Notes under the pieces: generated by a model
What the model was told of the DNA's origin: nothing
Databases searched by the model: none
Seen by the model: only the letters and a program-made list of their open reading frames with translations
Assembly (NCBI RefSeq): GCF_030463535.1
Contig: NC_132891.1
Location: 9,854,949-9,918,948 of the forward strand
Length of the DNA stretch: 64,000 nucleotides
Source: Salminus brasiliensis
Lineage: Eukaryota; Chordata; Actinopteri; Characiformes; Bryconidae
Reading direction: 5' to 3'
Made by a program: the position numbers and the translations under genes
In this document: positions 51,098-63,000 of the stretch, in pieces
Layout: every line of letters begins with the position of its first letter
Numbering within the stretch: the stretch's first letter is position 1

Positions 51098-54000
51098 GTG
51101 AGTTTAGTGTGCTGGCCGCTGGTGTGGTGACCCGGGCGACCGAACAGAAAGGGAGCCGGTGCGGCTTAACGGACGATTTAAGCCAAAATAACCCCACTGA
51201 TAACAGAAGGGGAGTAAATCCTGCTTTTGTTCAGATAGCTAGCGACCTGCTCGACACCACTGGGCGCCTATTTGTGTGCTTTTAGGGACGTAAGGTAGGT
51301 AGAGTCTCAGTCTCGGTGCTCAGGACTGTGCTGGCTGCGTTTCGTCTGGACGTTGCTTAAGATTTGATGCTCGCTGAGCCACAGTCACTCCCCTGTCTGT
51401 GGTAATGAGGGTGTCTGACAGGCTGTGTGGGACTTACGAGCTTAAAACACTCACGATGTCCAGGTTTAAGCTCGTTTTCCTCTCATTTAACGTTAGTTAG
51501 TCTTCATAACACTGAAAACCTAAACTTCCGGGTCTTTATAGCTTTATAGCTTTCATTTTCGGATTGGAGCATTTCAACGTGTTTTAATTACAGTACACTT
51601 TTATTATTTGTTATTTATTTATTTTTCGTTAGTGCTGTATACCGGTTTGTTTTATTACTAATCCTAGGCTTTTATTGCTACAGGGATAATGGAGCTGCAT
51701 GGTCCAGTACTGTATGTAGCTATGTATAGAGGCATGCACAGGTTTGGGCACCCCTGATACTGTAAATAGTTCAGTGAGTAGAAGATGAACTGATCTCCAA
51801 AAGGCATAAGGATGAAAAATCAACAGTTCAACAAGTTAAGCACACTTGGTGTGTGAGTTTTTGTTTTGTATCATTTTGAAGTGATTAAAAAAGGACCACC
51901 ACAAGCCACCAAAGATGTGGGCACCCCCAGAGAGCTCTCGGATACCTTTAATGACCTAATTCTGCGATGGTGGAAGTGATGGAACGAACTTCCTCTGGGT
52001 GTCTGAACGGCAGAGTCGCTTACTGCCTTCAAACGCAGACTGAAACGCAAGACCCATCTCTTTCAAGAGTACTTTGGCGAAGTGTAGTGCAGAGCATTGT
52101 GGTCTCCATACTGTCTTTTGTAGATCTGATCTGAGGTATCTTTTGCATCCTGGCCTAAACTAGCTATGGATATAGCTAACGGTGGAAACAGTGAAGCACT
52201 TTTATAAGTCGCTCTGGATAAGAAGATCTGCTAAATGTAATGTAAATGTAATGATCTTGTTAAGGCTATGACTTATTCACCATCAGTCATCATTAGCAAA
52301 GGCCAGGTGACGCTAATTTCTAAGCTCGAATCCTCAGTTCCTTAAAGCAACACGATGGTGAAAAAAGTGACAAAAAAGTAAAATAACAGGTTTAAAATTG
52401 TGTAACATGGAGAAAAGCGTTGCTGCCCTTGCTATTCCGAGCTCGGCACGCTGCTAACTGCAGTATGTCATTTTGGAGAAGTAGGCAGGATGATGCTCAC
52501 GTGAACTGCGTAATGCTATGAAACACATTTGTGTAAAATCCAGCATGCTTCTTTCACTTTATGTGAGGATCCTGTATCTCTCAGTTTAAGAAGCTTAAAG
52601 AACACTTCCCATTTGTAGGGGAAGCCCGAGAGTAAGACATAGCAATTCTCCATAGTGTTGCTTTAAACCTCCTTTATGCAGCTGCCTAGCACTCTGGAAA
52701 TGAAAATAATTGCCAAGAAAACTTTCCAAGAGAACTCATCGTAGGATTGCTAGAATGGTCAAAATCCCTGTTCGACTGCAGAATACCTTCTGGAAGATGT
52801 AGCAGACTCTGGAGGGGTGGAACACTGTTCTACTGTGCAGCAACACCTGCATGTGTATGACGTTATTGAAAGAGTCATAAGAGGAAAACCTGTCCTGCGT
52901 CCACAAAATTCACTGTCAGAAGTTTTTTAGAAATAAAATCTAAGCAAACCTGCTGCATTTGGGATGTCCTGTGGACTGATGTGAAGTTAAAATACAGCTT
53001 TTTGGGATATGTTTGGAAAAGAGTGGATGAAATTCTTATAAAAACAAGAATTGAAAGAGATTACAAAAAGCGTCCTGGCCTTGCAGTGTGCCCAAACTTT
53101 TGATTTGAGTCTTATTCCTTTTTTATTATTTTTAATGTTATAATTGCTTAGCTATTCAAAGTAACACATTTTGGCCAGGGTCCCCACACTTTTTGCATGG
53201 CACAGTATAGTGTAGTGGTGTATAGTTTAGTGTAATTAAACATGTACTACTGACACCAGTAAAAACAGTACATTTCTAAAATGTATTTTTTATCATTATT
53301 TCGGACAGTTGTATGTGATATGTAAACATATCAAATTGTGGTGGTGGTAATAAGAACCATGGGTCACAGGGGATCTACAATGCAAATATAGCTATTTTAT
53401 TTGCAGTCCAAAACGGATAATGACAGATGATTGACAGCTTTGAGAGGGCCTAGTGAATCAGATCATTGAGCATGGATTAGTAGTCCATTACAGCTTCAGC
53501 AAATCAAGCCTTCTATAAGGTTTAGCCTGGCCTTATGTTCCCATCTGTTAATCTCCTAACTCATTTTATCTGCCTCTGTGCTTCATTCAGAAAACAGATT
53601 ATCATGTCCTTATATAAGGTCTCAGAGGAACTTGTTGGACTGGGCTGGTGCTTCTGTTACATCTCAGAGTGGATCCAATTTCTCCTCTGTGATAACAGCC
53701 ACACAAAAGCTGGTCAGCGCTAACACGTAAAGATGATTTGTGAGTACCTCTGTACTGGGTACATATTTAGGCCTATGTTTACATGAAGTCTGGTAACAGA
53801 TGAATATCCAGAGCAATGGAATGAATGCAAAGTGATAAAAGTAAGTAAAACATCTGAAAGGACAGGAGTCTTACCAAAATTTGATCAAAAGCTGGATCAA
53901 TAGAAGTGGTGCAGAATTACTTAATAAAAATAAAAATAAAAGGTAAAATCTTTACCTATGTTATTTTAACGTGCATTCAGTTTGTAGGACTGCTTGAATA

Positions 54001-57000
54001 GCAAATCTGAAGCCCTGTTTGACTGTAAAAGACTTTCAGGATGATTTAGCAGACTCTGGAGGGGTGGTGCACTGTTCTACTGTGCAGCAACACCTAAAGG
54101 AGGGGAATTAGGCAGTTCATTCTAGTTTGACAAATTTGCAGTGAGAACCAAGCTTTCCACAGGCTAGCTTAAAAAGAGTGTATGTGGTTAAATGACCATT
54201 TTCAACAGTTTTTTTTATCCTATGGAATAAAAGGTTGGTTTTGTGGCTGTACCTTTAAGACATGTATATGTAAATTATGCTTGTTCCAATTGGCTGTCCT
54301 GTGTTGTGCTATAGTAAAAAAAAAAAAAAAAAAAGCAGCTCTGGGTTGAAATAGTCCTTATACCTTCAGTGTGAATGGACAGTGATAAACTGTTGTCACC
54401 TAAATAGGCGAATATACAGTAATGTAAGTGTTGTTTTTTGTGACCGTAGGCTGTTTCTGAAGGTTACCTGCCATATATGGATAATGAAAGCTGTATGGAC
54501 TTTCAGACATGGTTATGTGTCAGTATGTAAATACATTTCCATTCGATGGGTCCCTTTTAATCATATGAATCGTATAAAAAAAGGTTACCATATCATCATT
54601 AAATTGAGTGACTCAAACTTTAAAACGAGGTTAAATCAAACTTTTAGTGATTCATTGCTTCACATGTATATTCATTTCCTGTGTGACGGGTCTTTGCTGT
54701 TTTGTTGCAGAACGCGTAACCAGTCAGGGTCTCCAGGGCCCCGGGCCAAGAAGGTGCATTTCATCAAGAACATGAGGCAGTATGACACCCGAGGCAGCAG
54801 GTGAGTCAGCAAGTGTGAGACGGTGGGAGTTTGCCAAATAAGAGCAGCATGAGTCTGCTCATGACACACACAGCCTATTTGAAGCTTTGTATTATTGTAT
54901 GTTTCTGCTCTCTGACGAAAGCTGAATTGTCACAGTAGACAGGCTCAGTACGTCTATACAGCATTCCAGCTCTGACATGAAGGAACATGCTCTCGTTGTA
55001 AAGACATCTTATACATTAGCAGGGCAAAACAACTACTGCAGTTCCATCCAACATAGTGATAAACATGGGATATTAAGTGGTCAGATAAATATGATTTGCA
55101 TACACCCTTAAAAAGAGGGGGTTCTTCAAGGGTTTTTGTAGTATAGATAACTGATCTGTATACAACCATGACAATTCTAAAGAGACACCTGAATGCTGAA
55201 ATAGTTCTTTGCCTGGTTAAATGTTTCTTAACTATGATGGAAAATGAAATTTTATGGAGAGTGTATTAACGATGGCTCTGTATAACACTCAAGAGGTTCC
55301 ACTTTTACTGTACAGAATAAATTCCATCTTGCTAAGAGTTTATACTCCTACTTGAAATCAATGAAAACTTGAGCAAGGCATCTACTGTTACAATTATGAT
55401 GGACCATCAAAAACCTTTCCATCGTGGTTTAAATGTATTCTCAGGTAGGCTCACAGAGACTCTGTGGACCCAGCTTTTTTTTTATTATTTTATAATCATT
55501 AGATAAATAACTGTCTGATCTGGGTTCTCAACTCATTTAGAGCTTTACCTGCTGGCAAATTTAAATGGTGAATTAAAGGAATCTTAAAAGAATCTTCTTA
55601 AAATAAACCCCAGCTTAGATTAATGATTATTTTGTGTCTATTGACACTGTTTTCATATTTTTCATACTAATCTACTGATTTACTAAACACTATTCCTAGT
55701 TTCCTGATGTAGACTAGACCAGTTCTCCTGTAGTCCCTTTATTTTTGTCCAGACGCAGACCTGTACAATGTAGTACCTGCAGAATCTTCCTTCTATGGCT
55801 GTTACTTTCAGTAATCAGTAATGTACAGATTATTTGATTGACAGTAGAAAGCAAAATTAGACTGTACAGAAGTAAAGATCCTAAACTACAAAAAATATTT
55901 AAAACTTTAGATAATAAATAAAAATAAAGATACAAACACTGAAAGTCTATTGGTTCATTCGGTTGTGCGGTATGTGCTGTAATTAATATAGAATAGGGTT
56001 GTCCAGTCAGTCGATTCATTGAGACTGTAAATTTGTGTTAAATGGAGTAATTTAGTTTCATTGATCAATGCAGCCCTGCTTCTGTCTGTTACCCCATGTT
56101 CCCTCTTTGTTATCTTTTATCCGCAGTTTACACGTCACCGTTTCTGCTGTAATATTTAAACCTAATCTGGTCTAAGCCTTTGGTCTTATTTGCTTGCAAA
56201 AGATTGACTGTCTAAAACCCCATTGTCACCAGCCCTGAACACACTGCCAAGCATGAACTTCACAGTGTTGATATTTCTCATTCATATCCTCAGCCCCATG
56301 GCATCAGCAGAGTGTAATGTGTGCCCTTCATCCTCATCCAGCGCAGTCTGTCACTAGCTGCTGACCTGCTGGGCTTGTTATTGTTCATGCCTCCTAGCAA
56401 CCTGTCGGAGGAGCACATACCCTACATTGTCCCAAGAAACAAACACAAAGAAATGTCTTATTTGGTTTTATTTTGCACAAGTGGGATTTAGGCTTTTCTC
56501 GCTGCTGTAATCCAGCTCTTTTATTTAGCGCATTTATTCAGAGATGAGCCGGTCACACTGATTTTCACTGCTGAGTCAATTCTGCAATAGTTCAGCTGTT
56601 ACATAAATCTTTAGTGCTCTGCAGATCAAGAATTTTCTGTGACATTTGCATCGTGAGTTGGGAATTTTTAAGGTCTGTGATGGATAGTATTGCTTGGCTG
56701 AGTCTGTAGCGTGAGCCAGATTTCTCACAATGACAGCATCTCTCAGTCAGTTCATTGACATGCAGTGTTTGACATGGAGCTTGATGTGTACTTGACTGTA
56801 CTTGTGGGTGAAATGGGCTGATCTGTAGCAGCCTGTACAAGTTTAGAAGGGGCTCACAGAGCATTATATTTTTACCATATCCTCCACCCCTACTTCATCA
56901 ACAAAGTGAGAGGCAACATAACAGAAAATTAAATTTTCAATGTGCTCCCCACCTAAAAAAAAATAGATAGATTTAAGAACTTATAGGTCCAATAATTCAA

Positions 57001-60000
57001 GTGTGTGTGTGTGTGTGTCTGTGTGTCTGTACGTGTGTGTGTTACCGGGTAGTGTATCAAAGGTCTGACACTGTCTCTTCTGTGTACATGCTGTGTGTCT
57101 GTGTCCTGCAGGATTGTTCTGATCTGTGCTAAGAGGTCTCTGTGTGCTGCTTTCTCTGTACTGCCCTATGGAGAGAGCTTTCACATCAGGTACTGAGCTC
57201 CTGCAGACAGCCACACAACGTCATTCATTACATAACATGAAAACACCCACCAGGGATGGACAAATCAATAGCCCCATAGGCTGGTTTTAATTCAGAGCAC
57301 CCTCAACTGGTAAATCTGATATTGATCCCATGATGTTAAGGATTGCTTTTAACTGTAAATTGACCCCTGATCAGTTTTTTCAATTAGATTAAAAGCCCTA
57401 GAGGAGTATTCTGGTATGTTTACGGTTTTATTGCTTTTTTTATTGAATGAAGTAAGATGTGGTGACCAAGAATGACCTCACACAGACCTTAATTAAGGCG
57501 TCTATCAAGTTTATATACATAATAAACTTCGATAAAATTGATCTGTTAAAAAAAAAAAAGAAAAAATATGTAAAAAATATACAGTATATTTACATATTAA
57601 AACTTGGTGTTATTGTGGTCAATGTGACTAAAGGATCGCTAGTTCGAATTCTGGTCATTCTGTTAGTCGTCAGCAACTGGGGCCCAGAGCGAGCACAATT
57701 GGCTCTCTCCAAAGTGAGTAGATGGTACTTTGTCCCCACGTCACTCCAGTGCAGTGCTGGCCGATGCATCAGAGCCGGGTAACTGGCTCTTTTCTCTGAC
57801 GTTACATCTGCGGCAGTTTGGAAAATGAGGCGCTGGCTGGCTATGCATGTGTTGGAGGAGGCGTGTGTTGGAATTACGTTTTGGTAAGAATATGTACGGG
57901 TTGGGTAATTGCCCATCCAAATTGGGGAGATAATGGATAGACCCATAAAAACAAGATAAACCCAAAAACAAGTGTATTTGACCAGAATACTCCTTGAAGA
58001 CTTTGAATCTAATATTGCCAGGATCAACTGTCAGTTAAAGGTAGGCCTAATTCTTATCACATCATGGGATCAACATTAGATTGGAAATGTATTGCCAATG
58101 CAGCAATGCCAAATTGTCATTCAAATATAATAAAATGTTCCTATAAATTAGTTATCAGGTCACATTTAAATCAGAATATGCATTGATTTGTCCACACCTG
58201 TCACATTCTCCATTGCCATCATTCATACAATAGAATCAAGTAACTTCTTTGTATACCCTAAGTGCCTTATTTCGTCTCCATGAACACAGTGCCTTCTCAA
58301 AACCCCACAGGCTTTTTTTCACATTCAGTTTAATCAGAATAACAATCGCCCTCAATCGTTTGTTGATAAACGAGCAGTCTGGGTCTGGGTAATCGGCGAA
58401 AGATCAGCCTGAACAGCTGGTGCACCAACAGGCTGTGCCAGTGACTCTTATTTCAGATAAACAGCTGCAGTGCCTTTTCTAGTAACCCTCTCTATCTCAG
58501 CATCTGAACTGCAATAGGCAACTACAGTTGACCACAGTGTGTATCATTAGTGAGGTAACTGATTAGATGCCCGTCTATCACAGCGACTCAAAACTGGAAG
58601 CACCGAGACAGAGGCATCCGTCGGGGGGAGCAGCTGATATGGCTCCTGTGCTAGAGGGCGTGGAACTGGGGGCTTTCGGCAAGGTAAGAGGAGAGTTGGC
58701 GATAGATCATGTGGCTTTATTTACATTCCTACTATGTTATGTCTTTTTTTCTGTACTTATCTCTCATGCATCCCTGATGTTTGTGTGTTTGTCTTCTACA
58801 GACAGTATCATATGCCCGGTTTCTCCTCCCTACTAATGCCCTAGTCAGACAAAAAAGCAGCGCACCCCTGGAAGCAAGTACAGTGCAGACGCCCATGCCC
58901 CGAAACTGGATTAATGGCCAGAAGAACTTCACCCCATCTCGTCTCAGCAGCGCCATTGGACAAGAGTCTGGTATGTTGCTCAGATTATGAAAGCACACAT
59001 AAAAGCAGGCATTTAAATAAGTAAGTAAGTAAATAAATAAATAAATAAACAAAAGTGTCACTATTCAGCATCATATCATATTGAGATTCAGATATCATAT
59101 TATATCACTCAAAACCAGCCTCTCATGTTACATACAGGTAATGGACAGTCCATTCAACCGACTGGAGCAAATGAAAGCTCCTTTAAATCCTGCATTGAGT
59201 TAAACAAACAAATGCAAAGCTTAAACAAACTAGACCAGAATGAGGGCTCACCATCCTTCCATTGTGTTCGAGCTAACATTGGTGTCTAGTACAGAGGAGG
59301 GCTGATGCATCTCACTTGGAAAATCAGCAAACTGTGCTAGACTTTGGCCCTTAGGTGCCCACTCTTGGTCTAGCACATCATTTTAAAATATTGTACTTAT
59401 TAAATACTGAGTTTACAAATAAACTGGCAATTAACATAAAGCATATTTTCAAGCACTTTTATTTGCTCTATTAAATTGAATTGAACCGCTGTATTGTATT
59501 GGAAGTTATGAATTATGTAAATCTTTATGCCCCTACATGGTATTGTAGTACTGGAGGTGGAGAACTCTTTATGGTTTTGGTTTCTGTGTATTACATGGTG
59601 TTTTACCATATTGTTCTGATGCTAAATGTAAGATCGCTATTCCTTTTTTAATGATGTCTTTTTACTTCAATTGTATCAGTTTAGCCTGTATTGCTGTGAC
59701 ATATGGGAGCGGTGCCTTGTGACAGTTAAGAGTAAGAGCTCACAGTTACAATAATGAATGAACAACAGTTTTTAAACCAGTGCTGTATGAGTTTTTTAAG
59801 TTATTTCATGCAAACCATTAAGCAAAACCGTAAACAGTAGTATTCCTATACATGAACTTAATTGAGCTTTGCATGCTATGTCAGGTCAGAACTGCTAGAA
59901 ATGTAGTATTAATGTAGGATGGCACATGACAGAAACCCTTGGTTGAATGCGGGTGCTGCAGGCAGACTGACTGTATGTTACGATATAAATTTTAGGGTAT

Positions 60001-63000
60001 TCCAGTGCTGGGCGATATGACCTCACATAGTTCATGGGTGTGTTGTAGGCATAACGTGCAAAAAAACAATCAGTGTACCACTCGCCTTTACCTTTATGAG
60101 CCAGGTGCGGTCGGACTTTGGCGGATTGCTATTTCAGTGGTGCAAAGCGGGGGTGTGTGCAAGTTGGGGACGCGCCTGTGTTGACAATTCACTGCCAAGA
60201 TAGCAATGGATGTCTTACTGTTGATGTCTGCTGAGGTTGTTTTCAGTCAGTGGCGCCCCTGTCTTTACCATTGCTAAGATAGCAATACGCCAGAAATCTA
60301 CCTGAATCCACCTCATTTCGAGACCACCACACCCATCAGCGTAGATATATTTGCAAGCACTGTTGCTATTTGAATGTTGCAGGCAGAAGAAGTGAAAATA
60401 GACTGTTGGTGGAGTGTAAGATAGCAATGAGCATCGCAACGTGTCTTGTGCAGGGTGTAAGATAAGGCCCTAGGTTTTAACTCGGTGCACTGTGATTGTC
60501 TCCAGTGCTTGATTGTGCGTACACTTCGATGCCAGGGGCCACCTCAAAAATGAACAAAAGAAAATATGCTGCTGTTATTATTTTCTATTAGCAGCAGTAG
60601 TAGTTAAAAGATAAAGGAACCAAAACCTATATTAGTGTGTGTATTAATGTAATCTTTGTCCTTTACACATTATCATATCTGTTCAAACAAAGTGTATTTC
60701 AACTGTGCAACTTGCATTGTTTTCATAATTGATACAAACTGTGTTAAAATAATACTAAGACAATGAAACTGCTGTTTATTAACACGCCTGAGTTTCTGTT
60801 GTGTCCTGTGATTACCAGGTGTGGAAGAGCTGACGGACTATGACCCCAATTTTCTGAGTGACCCCCAGTGGCCTTGTGGAAAGCACAAAAGGGTCCTAAT
60901 CTTTGCCTCCTACGTGGTAAGCTTCCTAACTCGATAGTGTCTTATAAGCACGTAGCCTAACTGTAAGTATTCCCAAATAATCATATCACAGTGCTTTATC
61001 AGGCTTTCTTTAAACAATTAGCAGACTCTGTTTATGACCACGTCAGCTGTAGATCACAAGACCAGAAAAAAGTAGCTATAAGGCTCGAGGCCAAAAGTTA
61101 TAAACTATGCTGGTGTGACTCGGTGCACTGCAGTAATGGTCTTGCTGATAGTGTGAGGCATTGTAAACTAGAAACGGCCTGTATTTTAGTCTCTCAGTAC
61201 CAATAAATGGGAAATTTTGCGCCCTTTAAATGTCCTAAAATAAATGTTTTTCATGTCTTCCAGACAACTGTTATTGAATATGTGAAACCATCTGACCTGA
61301 AGAAGGACATGAATGAGACCTTCAGAGAAAAGTTTCCCCACATAAAGCTGACCCTGAGCAAGATTAGAAGGTATGGTATCTTCCTATGGTTATTTTGGGG
61401 ATATTGTGCAGCCATAATGCATCTGTGTAATATAGAGTCATATGAAAAATGAGGACATCAAACATATTTAAATATCTGGAGATTTAATCTTCATAATTTG
61501 AACAATGTTGAAAGATGGAGGTAATATAACTAAACACATTGAACTGAATAATTATCTTTTAAAATTCAGTTGTAAAATGTGATTAATGGAAATGCAAATG
61601 TGGAAAAAACACCAGGACAAGATTCAACATTGTTCCAGTGGTGTTCTGGCACATTTTAGTCTTGACACACCTCTCATGGAAGTCCGACTTCTACGGTCTC
61701 TATCTGATTGTAGACTCATGTACTTTGACATCAGCTGTGGCAAGAGCTGCCTGGAGACGTTTTTTACGCACTTTGTGGTCTGCTTTTGGACTGAACTTGG
61801 ACAGCCTGACTTGGCCATGTTTGCAATTGTCTTAAATGTTCTTAACATGGTGATACTTTCACTACAAGTAGATTGTAATGTAGAGATATAAATGAGATAT
61901 AAATGTTTGCCACACTGTGTAAAGCACAGCTGGGGTTTCGGAGGCTTTAATATGACAGAATTCTATGTTTGATATATCTATTTTACATTTGTAATTGTCT
62001 TAAATGTTCTTAATATGGTGATACTTTCACTACAACAATCAAGAGCAAACCAAGCTAAGGTTGCGTCCCAATTGCACACTATTTACTAACAATAACCAGT
62101 TTTTGAGTATGTAGTACAGATAAGTCTAAAAGTTCACACTAAATCCACATTACATAAAGAGCTTGCAGTGTGTGTGTCGGCGTAGGAACACAATCATCAC
62201 TTCCTGTTGATAGAATAGAGGTTAGTACATTATATACATTAGTACATTATATTGCTGGATGTAAATTTGTGAATGGAGCAGTACTTGGCCTGCAACTGAT
62301 GACATTTTACAAGTTCACAGGAACACCAGCACAGACAAGAAGAATCGCAGGTTAAGAATTGACCAGTCTCCTCCAAAATCCTCTCTGCGGACGTGCTGCA
62401 CTTGATTTCTAATTTTTAAAAAGACATTACGGAGAGTTTGCTGTGTTTAGTTATATTACCTCCATCTCTCAATATTGTTCAAATGAAGATCTATTGTCCA
62501 GATGTTTAAATAAGTTTTAAGGTTTTTAACACGACTGTATCCGTGAAATGTAGATGTGTAGTAGGTAATAGAAATGGAACTGTTCACGGTTGTCTAACTT
62601 CTCAAAACTGCATGCGTTTGACCTTTACCTGTAACTCAGTTTGAAAAGGGAGATGCGTGCCGTGAGCGAGGAGTGTGGTCTGCAGCCGGTTACCATAGCG
62701 ATGGCCTATGTGTACTTTGAGAAGCTGGTCCTGCAGGGTCGACTGAACAAGCACAACAGAAAGCTCGTGTCTGCTGTCTGCGTGCTACTGGCTGCCAAGA
62801 TCAGCAGTGACCTTAAGAAGCTGGAGGTCAAACAGCTGATAGATGTAAGTGCCGCTGGTCCAAGTGGAAACACTGAGACTGCTGATTGGGTCTGATGGCC
62901 TAAAGATTTACTTGTTTTGCGTAGTAAACAAAATAAGGCAACTTACTACTTAGTTAAGTAGATTGTAATGTAGAGATATAAATGAGATATAAATGTTTGC

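Noticed and set aside
50953..51285. 110-codon frame reading through the cables2 exon 1 donor
   Set aside because: It is in a different frame from the conserved protein and enters the intron.
57590..58027. 145-codon minus-strand frame
   Set aside because: It lies within the SINE-like repeat at 57600-57950.
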